Below, in pieces: positions 26,588 through 35,725 of a DNA stretch of 64,000 nucleotides; within the stretch, counting starts at the first letter, position 1; each line of letters starts with the position of its first letter. Under the pieces are notes generated by a model, which saw only the letters and a program-made list of their open reading frames with translations, was not told the origin of the DNA and did no database searches. This stretch comes from Loktanella sp. DSM 29012 (GTDB lineage Bacteria; Pseudomonadota; Alphaproteobacteria; Rhodobacterales; Rhodobacteraceae), in the NCBI RefSeq assembly GCF_900110705.1, contig NZ_FOEJ01000004.1, positions 310,001 through 374,000 of the forward strand. The letters are read 5' to 3'. Both the position numbers and the translations under genes were made by a program.

Positions 26588-26661
26588 TGGAGGCGAGTAC
26601 CGGAATCGAACCGGTCTACACGGATTTGCAATCCGCTGCATAACCTACCTGCCCACTCGCC
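26588..26661 (-). tRNA. tRNA-Cys (GCA)
   Basis: 74 bases including an encoded CCA. The acceptor GGCGAGT pairs with ACTCGCC, the anticodon loop TTGCAAA carries GCA, and the T arm has GGTTCGATTCC. All stems pair when read on the minus strand. Confidence 0.97.
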
Positions 26662-26817
26662 ATCCGTCGCCCGGATAGGACGGAACGCGGGCGGGGTCAA
26701 CGGGGATTGCGCAATCGCGTGCCGGCGCTATCTCACAAACGCAGATCAATGCGTTGCCCGCGACCGCCAGCTATGGCATTGGTGATGGATAAACAATTCA
26801 GACGGACAAATCAGACC

Positions 26818-27471
26818 GTGGCAGATTTTCAAGCACGCCGCACGATGATGGTCGATACGCAAGTGCGGCCTTCAGACGTGACCAAATTCCCCATCATCGA
26901 CGCAATGCTGTCCATCCCGCGCGAGGCGTTTGTGCCGTCATCGCTGCGCGAGGCTGCCTATGTGGGCGAGAACCTGGTGCTGTCCCCAGAGCGCGTGATG
27001 CTGGAACCGCGCACCTTGGCAAAGATGCTTGATGCCCTCGACGTGCAACCGCACGAGGTGATGTTGGATCTGGGCTGTGGTCTGGGATATTCCGCTGCCG
27101 TGGCTGCCCGGCTGGCCGACTTTGTCGTGGCCGTCGAATCCGACGCGGATCTGGCGGATGACGCGCAGACAAATTTGTCGGACCACGGGATCGACAATGC
27201 CGCCGTCATGGTCAACCCGCTGGAAGATGGCTGTGCCAAATCTGCGCCCTATGACCTGATGATGATCCACGGTGCTGTGGAAGTCGTCCCCGACAGCCTG
27301 CTTGACCAGCTCAAGGATGGCGGGCGCATCGCGGCGATCTTTGCCGACGGCGCGTTGGGGACCGTGCGGATCGGCATCAAGGCGCATGGTCGTGTCAGCT
27401 GGCGCTATGCCTTCAATGCAGGGGCCCCGATCCTGGGTGGCTTTCGCAAGCCCAAGGAGTTTGCCTTGTGA
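26818..27471 (+). CDS. Protein-L-isoaspartate methyltransferase-like protein
   Basis: A 217-residue SAM methyltransferase-fold protein of the PCMT family. It opens VADFQARRTMMVDTQVRPSDVTKF, then PREAFVPSS, YVGENLVLSPERVML, the SAM motif MLDLGCGLGYSAAV and GGRIAAIFAD. Motif I differs from classic isoaspartyl methyltransferases (usually GTGSGYQ), so the repair activity is uncertain. Start GTG 26818 is chosen because the next upstream in-frame ATG codons (26776, 26788) add residues unlike the family. The stop overlaps the GTG start of tolC (27468-27471); I remember the same pairing in other roseobacters. A functional link to export is inference. Confidence 0.8.
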   Translation: MADFQARRTMMVDTQVRPSDVTKFPIIDAMLSIPREAFVPSSLREAAYVGENLVLSPERVMLEPRTLAKMLDALDVQPHEVMLDLGCGLGYSAAVAARLADFVVAVESDADLADDAQTNLSDHGIDNAAVMVNPLEDGCAKSAPYDLMMIHGAVEVVPDSLLDQLKDGGRIAAIFADGALGTVRIGIKAHGRVSWRYAFNAGAPILGGFRKPKEFAL

Positions 27472-28829
27472 GCATTCTGGAAACGTTGCGTCGTGGGGCC
27501 GCGGTGCTGTGCGTATCGGTAATCGGTCAACTGGCCCATGCGGATACACTGAGCCAGGCGCTGACGGATGCCTACGCGAATTCCGGATTGCTTGCGCAGA
27601 ACCGTGCTGTCTTGCGTGCCGCGGACGAGGACGTCGCACAGGCGACCGCTCGCCTGCTGCCCGTGATCAACTGGGCCGCGTCGGTGAATACCCAAAGCCC
27701 GCGCCCCGTGGGTGCGGACCGCTTTACCGGGTCTTTGTCCCTGACCGGCCAGCTGACACTGTATGACGGTGGTGCAAACCGCCTGGCGATTGCGGCACAA
27801 AAGGAACTGGTGCTGGGCACGCGGCAGGCGCTGCGGTCTGCCGAACAACAGGTCCTGCTGCGCGGTGTTCAGGCCTATATGGGCGTGATCGCCGCCAATG
27901 CCTTTATTTCGTTGCGTGAAAACAATCTGCGGCTGCTGAACCAGGAACTGGGTGCCGCCCAGGACCGGTTCGAGGTCGGCGAGGTCACACGCACGGACGT
28001 CGCACTGGCCCAGGCGCGTCTGGCCGAGGCGCGTACCCTGCTCGAATCCGCGCGCGGTGATCGCGAACAGGCCGAAGCGGAATTCGCTGCGGCCATCGGG
28101 CGCGCGCCCGGCAACCTCACGACAGCGCAGCCAGCGCCGGTTGCGCAGTCCGAGGCCGATGCGGTCGCTGTTGCAGTGCGCAGTCATCCCGACATCCTTC
28201 AGGCGCAATTCGGCGTGTCTGCCGCAGAGCTGGGAATCGCTCGCGCCGAGGCGGCCTATGGCCCGCGTGCGACGCTGGATGCACAGATCGGCGTTGATCC
28301 CGATCTGAACGTCGGCAACAGCGTCGGCCTCAGCATTGGTGGGCCGATCTATCAGGGTGGGGCGCTTGCGTCCGTGGTGCGTCAGGCGATGGCGCAGCGT
28401 GACCAGTCGCGTGCCGGCCTGCACATCACGACCCTTGGGATTCGTCAGCAGGTTGCAAATGCCTATGCGGTCTATCAGGTCGCACGGTCGCAATTGTCAT
28501 CTACCGCCGAACAGGTGCGCGCCGCGCGTCTGGCGTTCGACGGTGTCCGCGAAGAAGCGACACTGGGGGCCCGCACGACACTGGACGTCCTGAACGCTGA
28601 ACAGGACCTGCTGGATGCGCGTGCCAACGTGATCACCGCACAGCAAGCCGAGGTAAATGCCTCTTATGCGGTTTTGTCCGCGATGGGGCTGTTGACCACG
28701 GATCATCTGCGTCTTCCGGTGCAGCAATACGATCCCAACGCCTATTACGAGCTGGTGAAAGACGCGCCGCCGGCACTGTCCGAGCAGGGTCGTGCGTTGG
28801 ACCGTGTTTTGCGCGCAATCGGTCAGTAA
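27468..28829 (+). CDS. tolC: TolC-family outer-membrane efflux/secretion protein
   Basis: A 453-residue outer-membrane channel for type I secretion and RND efflux. It starts with a signal peptide ending near GQLAHADTL, followed by SQALTDAYANSGLLAQNRAVLRA, the TolC helical repeat. Two structural repeats are visible, with FEVGEVTRTDVALAQARLAEA in the first and VREEATLGARTTLDVLNAEQ in the second, the usual coiled-coil hallmarks. The GTG start overlaps the PCMT-like stop, so expression is translationally coupled. No ABC or RND partner is adjacent. Confidence 0.93.
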   Translation: MSILETLRRGAAVLCVSVIGQLAHADTLSQALTDAYANSGLLAQNRAVLRAADEDVAQATARLLPVINWAASVNTQSPRPVGADRFTGSLSLTGQLTLYDGGANRLAIAAQKELVLGTRQALRSAEQQVLLRGVQAYMGVIAANAFISLRENNLRLLNQELGAAQDRFEVGEVTRTDVALAQARLAEARTLLESARGDREQAEAEFAAAIGRAPGNLTTAQPAPVAQSEADAVAVAVRSHPDILQAQFGVSAAELGIARAEAAYGPRATLDAQIGVDPDLNVGNSVGLSIGGPIYQGGALASVVRQAMAQRDQSRAGLHITTLGIRQQVANAYAVYQVARSQLSSTAEQVRAARLAFDGVREEATLGARTTLDVLNAEQDLLDARANVITAQQAEVNASYAVLSAMGLLTTDHLRLPVQQYDPNAYYELVKDAPPALSEQGRALDRVLRAIGQ

Positions 28830-28897
28830 CCTGGATACATTTGTTGTTTGGCAAGACGCTTCGGTCTAGGGTCAGGAACAGACGTTGAGGATGCAGA

Positions 28898-29710
28898 ATG
28901 GCCGAACCGATGAGCAACGCCAGAATTGAGGATGTGCTGTCGTCCATTCGCAGGCTTGTCGCGGAAGACAACGCCGCCGAACGTGAGGCACCGCGCCCAA
29001 GCGCGAGAATCGAAAAGTTTGTTCTGACCCCCGCCTTGCGTGTGGATCACGAAGAAGACGCACGCGACTCGGATGCAGAGTCGGACGCGCCCTTTGTGCT
29101 GGAGGCATCGCATGCGGTGACACCGGCCGAGGACACGTCCGGCCCCGCGTCACTCCTCTCGACCATCGCGGAACTTGAGGCGGCCGTCAGTGACCAGGCC
29201 GAGGACTGGGAAGACGACGGCACGGGCACTGAACTGGACAAAAGTTGGTCCAGCGCCGGTTTCCGTGGCGATGTGCCCGTCGAGGATGCGATCGAGCTGG
29301 ACAGCGCCGATCGCCCGCTGGGTGTGCCACAAGGGCCAGAGGCCTGGCCCGCCACATTGTCAGAGGCCGCCCGCCTGTACCGTGTCCAGGACGAGGATGA
29401 AGACGATTCAGCACAGGTCCTGTTTCGCCATCATCGTCACCGTGCCGCGGCAGACCATGAGGCTGTTGATCAAGACTATAACGACGACCTGATCGAGGCA
29501 CCGGACGAGCGCGACCCAGAGGCAGAGGCTGCGCTGCATATGTTTCTGGAAGGCGGGCTGACGGTCAAGAACGATCAGTTGCAGGAAATCGTGCGCCAGA
29601 TCGTGCGCGAGGAATTGCAGGGTACAATGGGTGAGCGCATCACGCGCAACGTGCGCAAACTGGTCCGCCGCGAAATTCAGCGTGTCCTGTCCAGTTCTGA
29701 CCTGACCTGA
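28898..29710 (+). CDS. PopZ/DUF2497-like acidic protein
   Basis: A 270-residue acidic protein. The N-terminal helix MSNARIEDVLSSIRRLVAED is like the SIRRI helix of PopZ and DUF2497 proteins. A long Asp/Glu/Ala-rich, probably disordered middle follows. The C-terminus is an amphipathic helical region, LQEIVRQIVREELQGTMGER ... RKLVRREIQRVLSS, resembling the oligomerisation helices of PopZ. In Caulobacter PopZ forms polar microdomains that tether ParB-parS. This gene may be the roseobacter polar organiser, but the similarity is architectural and I cannot test orthology here. It follows tolC by 68 bases. Confidence 0.6.
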   Translation: MAEPMSNARIEDVLSSIRRLVAEDNAAEREAPRPSARIEKFVLTPALRVDHEEDARDSDAESDAPFVLEASHAVTPAEDTSGPASLLSTIAELEAAVSDQAEDWEDDGTGTELDKSWSSAGFRGDVPVEDAIELDSADRPLGVPQGPEAWPATLSEAARLYRVQDEDEDDSAQVLFRHHRHRAAADHEAVDQDYNDDLIEAPDERDPEAEAALHMFLEGGLTVKNDQLQEIVRQIVREELQGTMGERITRNVRKLVRREIQRVLSSSDLT

Positions 29711-29713
29711 GCA

Positions 29714-31180
29714 TCAATCGGACGGTCGCTGCACCTCTGCTGCCATCGCAAGGACTGCATCAACATCAAGATGATTTTCGACATGATCGGCGAGTGCGTC
29801 GAGCGTGGCCTGTACCTGACCGCCGTAATCACCAGCTGCCACGGGTTTTCCAAGGTCGGACAGATAGGCCGCGCGAAACCGGTCCTTGGCAAATAATCCG
29901 TGCAGGTAGCAGCCGCGCACACGTTGCGATGGGCTGGCGGCCCCTTCGGGCCTGCCATCCAGTGACAGCCAAGCCCGGTCGGTGTCTGGCCCCGTCGTGG
30001 CACCCAGATGGATTTCATACCCCGATACGGGGTCACCGCTGGGCAGATAACTGGCCTGCGACAGTGCCAACCTTTTGCTGGGGTGCAGCGTGGTCTGCAC
30101 ATCAAGGTGACCCAGCCCCGGCACGCTGCGTGCAGGCCCTTCGAGACCATCGGGGTCGCTGATACGGGTGCCCAGCATCTGGTAGCCACCGCAGATCCCC
30201 AGCACGTGGCCGCCGCGCCGGATATGGGCCGCCAGGTCAATATCCCATCCCTGTGCGCGGAAATGATCGAGATCCGCGATGGTGGATTTCGATCCGGGCA
30301 GGATGATCAGATCGGCGTCCAGGGGCAGGGGGCGGCCTTCGGGGATGATGTCGACGCTGACGCCCGGTGTCGCGGACAGCGGGTCCAGATCGTCGAAATT
30401 CGCGATGCGATTCAGGCGGGGCACGACGATGCGAATATCGCCGCCGCCCCGGCTGGCGATGTCCATGACATCTTCGGCGGGCAATTTCCAGGCATCGGCG
30501 AACCACGGCAGGACCCCCAGCGGTGCCCATCCTGTGCTGTCGGCAATGGTGATCATGCCCTCATCGAACAGGCTGACATCGCCGCGGAACTTGTTGATGG
30601 CGAATCCCTTGATCAGGGCGGCATCCGCAGGGTCCAGCACAGCGCGGGTGCCCACCATTTGGGCGATGACACCGCCCCGGTCGATGTCACCGATCAGAAC
30701 GACCGGCACATCCGCTGCCGCGGCAAAACCCATGTTGGCAATATCGCCTGCGCGCAGGTTGACCTCGGCCGGGCTGCCTGCGCCTTCGACGACGATCAGG
30801 TCGCAGGACTGCGCAAGCCTGTAAAAGCTGTCCAGAACACGGGGCAGGAGTGTCGGTTTCAGTGCTGCGTAGTCACGGGCGCGCACGGTGGTCAGGCGCT
30901 GGCCCTGCACCACGACCTGTGCACCGACATCCGTTTCGGGTTTGAGTAGGACCGGATTCATGTCGACCACCGGATCGCGCCCACAAGCCAGCGCCTGAAG
31001 CGCCTGCGCCCGCCCAATTTCACCGCCATCAACGGTGACGGCTGCGTTGTTGGACATGTTTTGCGGTTTGAACGGTGCGACAGAGAGACCGCGGCGCACC
31101 GCTGCCCGCGCAATTCCAGCGACAAGCAACGATTTGCCGACATTGGACCCGGCCCCCTGGATCATGATCGCACGTGTCAT
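29714..31180 (-). CDS. cobQ: Cobyric acid synthase
   Basis: Glutamine-dependent amidotransferase that amidates four side chains of adenosylcobyrinic acid a,c-diamide. The 488-residue product has the N-terminal P-loop-like [30 protein letters not shown] and GDIDRGGV. The class-I GATase domain in the C-terminal half has the nucleophile Cys in [13 protein letters not shown] and the His in RGCYLHGLF. Length is normal. It stands apart from the main cobalamin block and converges on the PopZ-like gene with only 3 bases between them. Confidence 0.97.
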   Translation of the reverse strand: MTRAIMIQGAGSNVGKSLLVAGIARAAVRRGLSVAPFKPQNMSNNAAVTVDGGEIGRAQALQALACGRDPVVDMNPVLLKPETDVGAQVVVQGQRLTTVRARDYAALKPTLLPRVLDSFYRLAQSCDLIVVEGAGSPAEVNLRAGDIANMGFAAAADVPVVLIGDIDRGGVIAQMVGTRAVLDPADAALIKGFAINKFRGDVSLFDEGMITIADSTGWAPLGVLPWFADAWKLPAEDVMDIASRGGGDIRIVVPRLNRIANFDDLDPLSATPGVSVDIIPEGRPLPLDADLIILPGSKSTIADLDHFRAQGWDIDLAAHIRRGGHVLGICGGYQMLGTRISDPDGLEGPARSVPGLGHLDVQTTLHPSKRLALSQASYLPSGDPVSGYEIHLGATTGPDTDRAWLSLDGRPEGAASPSQRVRGCYLHGLFAKDRFRAAYLSDLGKPVAAGDYGGQVQATLDALADHVENHLDVDAVLAMAAEVQRPSD

Positions 31181-31230
31181 CGCGGCTCCTTTGCCGTAGT
31201 CTTAGGTGACGGGCAGCGACAGGAAAAGAC

Positions 31231-31806
31231 ATGAACACGCCAGCGCACGTGGTTTTCGGGCTGTTTACCTTTGCCGACCCAAAGGATCGTCGTGTCACCG
31301 GTGCCGCGATCACGGGGGCGCTGTTACCCGATCTGTCGCTGTACCTGTTGGCCGGCTGGGCGTTGCTGGTGCAACGCATTCCGGGCCAGGTCGTTTTTGG
31401 AGAGCTGTACTATTCGGACGCCTGGCAGGCCGTTTTCAGGATCGATAATTCCTTCATCCTGTGGAGCATGGCCCTGGCCGCAGGCATCGCACTGAAATCC
31501 CGGGTGGTCGTGGCGCTGTGCGCGGCGGCCCTGTTGCATCTGGTGTTGGATTTCCCGTTCCACCGAGAAGATGCGCGCGCGCATTTCTGGCCCCTGACAG
31601 ACTGGAAATTCATCAGTCCTGTCAGCTATTGGGATCCCGCGCATCATGGCCGGATCGTCGCGGGCGTTGAGGTTGCGGCAGTTGTCGCCGCAACGCTGTG
31701 GCTGTGGCGGCAGCATCCGGGATGCGTGATGCGCACGCTGCTGGCTGTGCTGCTGGTGCTCGAGGTGACGCCGCCGTTGATGTTTGGCCTGATGAGCCTG
31801 GGCTGA
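31231..31806 (+). CDS. Multi-helix membrane protein beside cobQ (YdjM-like)
   Basis: A 191-residue membrane protein starting MNTPAHVVFGLFTFADPKDR, with about four hydrophobic helices. It carries polar patterns typical of membrane-bound metal-dependent hydrolases (DUF457/YdjM-like): GALLPDLSLYL near the N-terminus and LLHLVLDFPFHREDARAHFW, in which His and Asp residues could bind a metal. Homologues next to cobQ are sometimes named after that neighbour without evidence. It is divergent from cobQ with a 50-base gap. Real gene, function unknown. Confidence 0.75.
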   Translation: MNTPAHVVFGLFTFADPKDRRVTGAAITGALLPDLSLYLLAGWALLVQRIPGQVVFGELYYSDAWQAVFRIDNSFILWSMALAAGIALKSRVVVALCAAALLHLVLDFPFHREDARAHFWPLTDWKFISPVSYWDPAHHGRIVAGVEVAAVVAATLWLWRQHPGCVMRTLLAVLLVLEVTPPLMFGLMSLG

Positions 31807-31863
31807 AACGCAAAACGCGGCACCCGAGGGCACCGCGTCAAATATGTCATTCAATCAATCGGA

Positions 31864-32187
31864 TCAGGCGGCCTTGGCGTCCTGCTCTGCGGCATGGCGG
31901 CGTTCGCTTTCTTCGCGGGACAGCGCGACCGAGGTGCGCACACCTTTGCCCACAAAATCCATCAGGCCGGCAACGACACGTTCGTTGGGGTCGATGCCTG
32001 CGCAGGACAAGACTTCACGACCATCACGAGAGCGGGCCCAGCGTGCGATCTGCTCTGGTCCGTTGCCATATTTCTTGTCGTCGGCAATTGCATCGTCCAG
32101 CGCAGCGAGTACAACTGCTGCAAACAGTTTGCGTGCGCGGTTGCCTTGCTCGTTGTTGAATGCGGTCCCGTCAACGAAATCTCTCAT
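31864..32187 (-). CDS. DUF6280-like small protein
   Basis: A 107-residue soluble protein starting MRDFVDGTAFNNEQGNRARK, then LFAAVVLAALDDAIADDKKY, ARSRDGREVLSCAGIDPNER and a helical charged end. It contains one cysteine and no membrane span. I associate this with a Rhodobacteraceae-restricted family (DUF6280, from memory). The open frame extends upstream to 32301, but ATG 32187 follows GAGAAGGA at the right spacing. It is divergent from efp. Confidence 0.75.
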   Translation of the reverse strand: MRDFVDGTAFNNEQGNRARKLFAAVVLAALDDAIADDKKYGNGPEQIARWARSRDGREVLSCAGIDPNERVVAGLMDFVGKGVRTSVALSREESERRHAAEQDAKAA

Positions 32188-32334
32188 GTGTGGTCCTTCT
32201 CGCTTGTTTCGGTCATCGCAGTTACGGTGACGCTCTATATGCTCTGAATCACCCTTCAGGAGGGCGCCTGATTTGGAATGACTGCCATGCGCGAAATGCA
32301 TGGCTATCAGTCGAAATCAGCCGATCTAGTTGTC

Positions 32335-32363
32335 TTGCGGCGCAACTGCCTGCCAGATATAGA
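32335..32363 (+). promoter_or_regulatory. Sigma-70-type promoter of efp
   Basis: TTGCGG (32335-32340), a 17-base spacer, then TATAGA (32358-32363), 52 bases before the efp ATG. Good match to the housekeeping consensus and in the expected place. Confidence 0.5.
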
Positions 32364-32415
32364 GCCGGTTAAGAAATCATCAAGTTTTCGCCACAATTTT
32401 GACACGAAGTGACCC

Positions 32416-32979
32416 ATGCCAAAAATCAACGGTAATGAAATTCGCCCCGGCAATGTGCTGGACCACGAAAACGGCCTGTGGGCTGCGGTCAAGGTCGATC
32501 ACGTCAAGCCCGGCAAAGGCGGTGCCTTTGCGCAAGTCGAGCTGAAAAACCTGCGCGACGGTCGCAAACTGAACGAACGGTTCCGGTCCGCCGACAAGGT
32601 CGAACAGGTGCGTCTGGAACAAAAGGACCAGCAATTCCTGTTCGAATCCGACGATATGCTGACCTTCATGGATAGCGAAACCTACGATCAGATCGCGCTG
32701 CCCGCCGATATCCTGGGCGACCGTCGCCCGTTTCTACAGGACGGCATGATCGTCAAGATCGAATACTACGGCGAAGAAGCGCTGAACGTGACCCTGCCGC
32801 TGCGCGTCACCTGTAAGGTCGTCGAGACCGAGCCGGTCGTCAAAGGTCAGACCGCTGCAAACAGTTTCAAGCCTGCTATCCTGGACAATGGCGTGCGCGT
32901 CATGATCCCGCCATTCGTGGGTACCGACGAGGATATCGTCGTGAACACCGAACTGATGGAATACGTCGAACGCGCCTAA
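32416..32979 (+). CDS. efp: Elongation factor P
   Basis: Relieves ribosome stalling at polyproline stretches. The 187-residue protein begins [15 protein letters not shown] and shows the [16 protein letters not shown] tip with the conserved lysine, then the OB domains with [31 protein letters not shown] and [18 protein letters not shown]. No modification genes (epmA/epmB) are visible here. It is monocistronic with a promoter at 32335-32363 and a strong hairpin after the stop. Confidence 0.97.
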   Translation: MPKINGNEIRPGNVLDHENGLWAAVKVDHVKPGKGGAFAQVELKNLRDGRKLNERFRSADKVEQVRLEQKDQQFLFESDDMLTFMDSETYDQIALPADILGDRRPFLQDGMIVKIEYYGEEALNVTLPLRVTCKVVETEPVVKGQTAANSFKPAILDNGVRVMIPPFVGTDEDIVVNTELMEYVERA

Positions 32980-33003
32980 GGCGGTTTCGGCAAGTGTGTC
33001 ATT

Positions 33004-33036
33004 CAACCTCCCCAGGTTACCGATCTGGGGAGGTTG
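33004..33036. terminator. 12-bp perfect hairpin between efp and ygfZ
   Basis: CAACCTCCCCAG, a 9-base loop, CTGGGGAGGTTG. It lies between convergent genes, 24 bases after the efp stop and 34 bases after the ygfZ stop. Without a clear T run on either side it may need Rho or serve as an RNA 3'-end stabiliser. Confidence 0.65.
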
Positions 33037-33069
33037 TGACGCAGAGGTCTTAACAGAAGCTTACCGTCG

Positions 33070-33813
33070 TCAGGGCTGCGCGTCCAAATCGACGAAAACC
33101 CGCGTTTGATCCGCGAACACAGTGTCGCTGCGATCGAAACGCATGTAGGCGATGGCCTGATGGCCCGCCACCGTGTGCAAGACGCCCGCATCCTTGCCAT
33201 CCTGGGACAGCGCTGTGCCGGCCGCGGCATCACCGTCCAACGTGACGCGGACCAGCCCCTTGCGCAGGGTCGTCTTGTGTTTCATGCGCGCCACGATTTC
33301 CTGTCCGACGAAACAACCCTTGCGAAAATCGACGCCGTTTAGACGTTCGAATCCCGCCTCGAGGATGTAGGTTTCGGGCGTCAGTTCGATACCTGTCTCG
33401 GGGATGAGATGGGCCACGCGCAGCGCATCCCAATCGGTCGCATCCGACCCGTCTGTCGTGGCATAGGCGCGCCAGCCCAAGGCAGGGTGTCGGGGATCAG
33501 CCAGCGCCCCGTCCGGCGCATCCCCTGTCCCGCGCGATACGATCAGGTCCGTTGTTTCGATCTGCACGTCCGCCCGCAAACGGTACATGTTCAGGCGCTG
33601 ACCCAACCCCTGCGCATGGCTGGCGGCCACGTCGATCAGCAGGCGGTCAGGCTGACCGAGAACAAAGAAATCGGCCAGAAACCTACCCTGCGGCGACAGC
33701 AGGGCCGTGTAGACGATCCCGCCGTCGGCGCGGGTCACGTCGTTGGTCACCAGACCCTGCAGAAATTCAACGCGGTCAGTGCCGGTCAGCGCCAGAACGA
33801 TGCGATCAGTCAT
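33070..33813 (-). CDS. ygfZ: YgfZ/GcvT-like folate-binding protein
   Basis: Tetrahydrofolate-dependent protein that assists iron-sulfur cluster maintenance. The 247-residue product has the diagnostic KGCFVGQEIVARMKH motif (YgfZ signature K-G-C-[FY]-x-G-Q-E) and the N-terminal EFLQGLVTNDV block typical of COG0354. It starts at ATG 33813, inside the last codons of the upstream ABC transporter (8-base overlap), so the two are coupled. The longer frame to 33891 is a read-through of the transporter end. Confidence 0.92.
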   Translation of the reverse strand: MTDRIVLALTGTDRVEFLQGLVTNDVTRADGGIVYTALLSPQGRFLADFFVLGQPDRLLIDVAASHAQGLGQRLNMYRLRADVQIETTDLIVSRGTGDAPDGALADPRHPALGWRAYATTDGSDATDWDALRVAHLIPETGIELTPETYILEAGFERLNGVDFRKGCFVGQEIVARMKHKTTLRKGLVRVTLDGDAAAGTALSQDGKDAGVLHTVAGHQAIAYMRFDRSDTVFADQTRVFVDLDAQP

Positions 33814-35626
33814 TGTTTTCAGCAGCCTTTGATTTGAATTGCATCCGGTAGAGATCGGCATAGATGCCACCCCGCGCCAGAAGTTCGTCATGCGTGCCCT
33901 GATCCGCGACGCGTCCTTGGTCCATCACCACGATGCTGTCGGCATTCTGGATCGTGGACAGGCGGTGCGCGATCACCAAGGTCGTGCGCCCCACGCTCAG
34001 CCGTTCCAACGCCTGCTGGACCACGGCTTCTGATTTGGTGTCCAGCGCGCTGGTTGCCTCGTCTAGCAGAAGGATCGGCGTGTCGCGCAACACGGCGCGG
34101 GCAATGGCCACGCGCTGACGCTGACCACCTGACAGGTTCGATCCGCGCGGGCCAGCGGCGCTGTCCAGGCCGTGCGACAGCTGCGGCAGAAAATCAGTGA
34201 CATGGGCTGCGTCAAGGACTTCGCGCAGGCGGTCCTCGGTGATGTCATCGCGGCCGAGCAGGATATTTTCGCGCAGGCTTTCGTCAAACAAGGCGGCATC
34301 CTGTGTCACGACCGAAAACAGTGCGCGCAACTGGCCCAGGTCGATGTCGGACACAGCGGTGCCGTCGATGCTGACCTCGCCTCCGTTCGGTTCGACCAGA
34401 CGGGTCAGCACATTGAACACGGTACTCTTGCCTGCGCCGGATGCGCCGACCAGCGCCGTGGTCTGGCCAGCCTTGGCCGTAAATGTGGCCCCCCGCAGAA
34501 CGGGCAGGTCGCCGTAACGCATTTCGACATCGCGGAACCGGATTTCGGGTGCGCCCTGCGGTGCAGGTTTGGGGTGTGCCGGCGACAGCAGGGTGGGACG
34601 TTCGTCAAAAACGCTGCGCAGCCGGTCGATGCTGGCCGCCGCAATCTGCCATTTGCCCGATGTGTTCGCGATCCGGCGCAGCGGGTCGAACACCAGTGCG
34701 ATCGCAGTAAAGAACGACATGAATTCGCCCACGGTTTTCGTGCCAGCGATGATTTCGCCGCCGCCGTAGATCATCACGGCCAGAAACCCCATGCCGGTGA
34801 CGATATCGACTAGCGCCGGGACCGTAGCCTGACCCGTGGTCGCTTTGATTTCAGCGCGTGCGCGATCACCCGTCAGCTTGCGGTAGCGCACGGATTGGTA
34901 GGATTCGAGCGCGTTCAGCTTGATCGGGTTGATGCCGTGGAACACCTCGTCCAGGCGCGTTGCCATGCGGCCTGCCAACTCGCGCGCGGAAACCGACCGG
35001 CGGCGCACGTAGCGTTGCGCCAGCAGGGCAGGCAGGACCAGGAACGGCACACCGACGAGGGTCACAAGCGTCCATTGCAGATCGACCGAAACGGCCACGC
35101 CGAACAGCACGATCACGGTCACGGTGTCGCGTCCGATGGACACCAGGATGTCGGCCCAGCTGTTGTTCACCACAGTGACGTCGGATTGCACCCGTTCGAT
35201 CAGCTGACCCGGCGGGTTGACCTGATGATAGGCACTGTCCAGCGTCATCAGATGGTCCAGCAGGTCGGTGCGCATCGCGGCGGCAGCGCGTTGGCTGGCG
35301 CGCATCATCAGGATCTTTTGTCCCGCACTGGTGACGGCGCGCACGACAAAGATCAGCATGATCGCGATGCCCACGCCCCACAGCGCCGTGGTCTGACCCG
35401 CGATGAACACGTCGTCGAACATCGGTTTGATGAGATAGGACAGAAGGCCCAGCATCGCGCCTTCCATCGACATCAGCAGGACGGCGGCGATCAGCAGCTT
35501 GCGGTGGCGGCGCAGATAGGTGCGCCACAGCCACCGGAACATCGGTGTGATGTCGGGCCGGTCGGCGGCAGGCTGGCCTGCGGCGGTGTCGGTGACTGGT
35601 GCGGGTGTTGTGTTCATCACAGACAC
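33806..35626 (-). CDS. ABC exporter, ATPase fused to permease (MsbA-like)
   Basis: A 606-residue half-transporter working as a homodimer in the inner membrane. An N-terminal six-helix ABC_membrane domain (about residues 35-330) is followed by the ATPase: Walker A LVGASGAGKSTVFN, Q-loop VVTQDAALFDESLREN, signature NLSGGQRQRVAIARAV, Walker B ILLLDEATSALD and the H-loop VIAHRLST. Helix content and length fit the lipid A/multidrug exporter group, but the substrate is not determined. ATG 35626 or 35617 could be the start. ygfZ follows with an 8-base overlap. Confidence 0.92.
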   Translation of the reverse strand: MSVMNTTPAPVTDTAAGQPAADRPDITPMFRWLWRTYLRRHRKLLIAAVLLMSMEGAMLGLLSYLIKPMFDDVFIAGQTTALWGVGIAIMLIFVVRAVTSAGQKILMMRASQRAAAAMRTDLLDHLMTLDSAYHQVNPPGQLIERVQSDVTVVNNSWADILVSIGRDTVTVIVLFGVAVSVDLQWTLVTLVGVPFLVLPALLAQRYVRRRSVSARELAGRMATRLDEVFHGINPIKLNALESYQSVRYRKLTGDRARAEIKATTGQATVPALVDIVTGMGFLAVMIYGGGEIIAGTKTVGEFMSFFTAIALVFDPLRRIANTSGKWQIAAASIDRLRSVFDERPTLLSPAHPKPAPQGAPEIRFRDVEMRYGDLPVLRGATFTAKAGQTTALVGASGAGKSTVFNVLTRLVEPNGGEVSIDGTAVSDIDLGQLRALFSVVTQDAALFDESLRENILLGRDDITEDRLREVLDAAHVTDFLPQLSHGLDSAAGPRGSNLSGGQRQRVAIARAVLRDTPILLLDEATSALDTKSEAVVQQALERLSVGRTTLVIAHRLSTIQNADSIVVMDQGRVADQGTHDELLARGGIYADLYRMQFKSKAAENND

Positions 35627-35725
35627 CTAGTCGACCGCCCCAAGTCAGGCAAGGCACAGGGGGTGTTGACGCCGCGCGGGACAGGCATAGGGTTCGCGCA
35701 ATTCAATCCGCAAAGGTCAATTCCC

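Noticed and set aside
34895-35725. Upstream extension of the class V aminotransferase
   Set aside because: Antisense to the ABC exporter; the family start PGPSVIP is right after ATG 35726.
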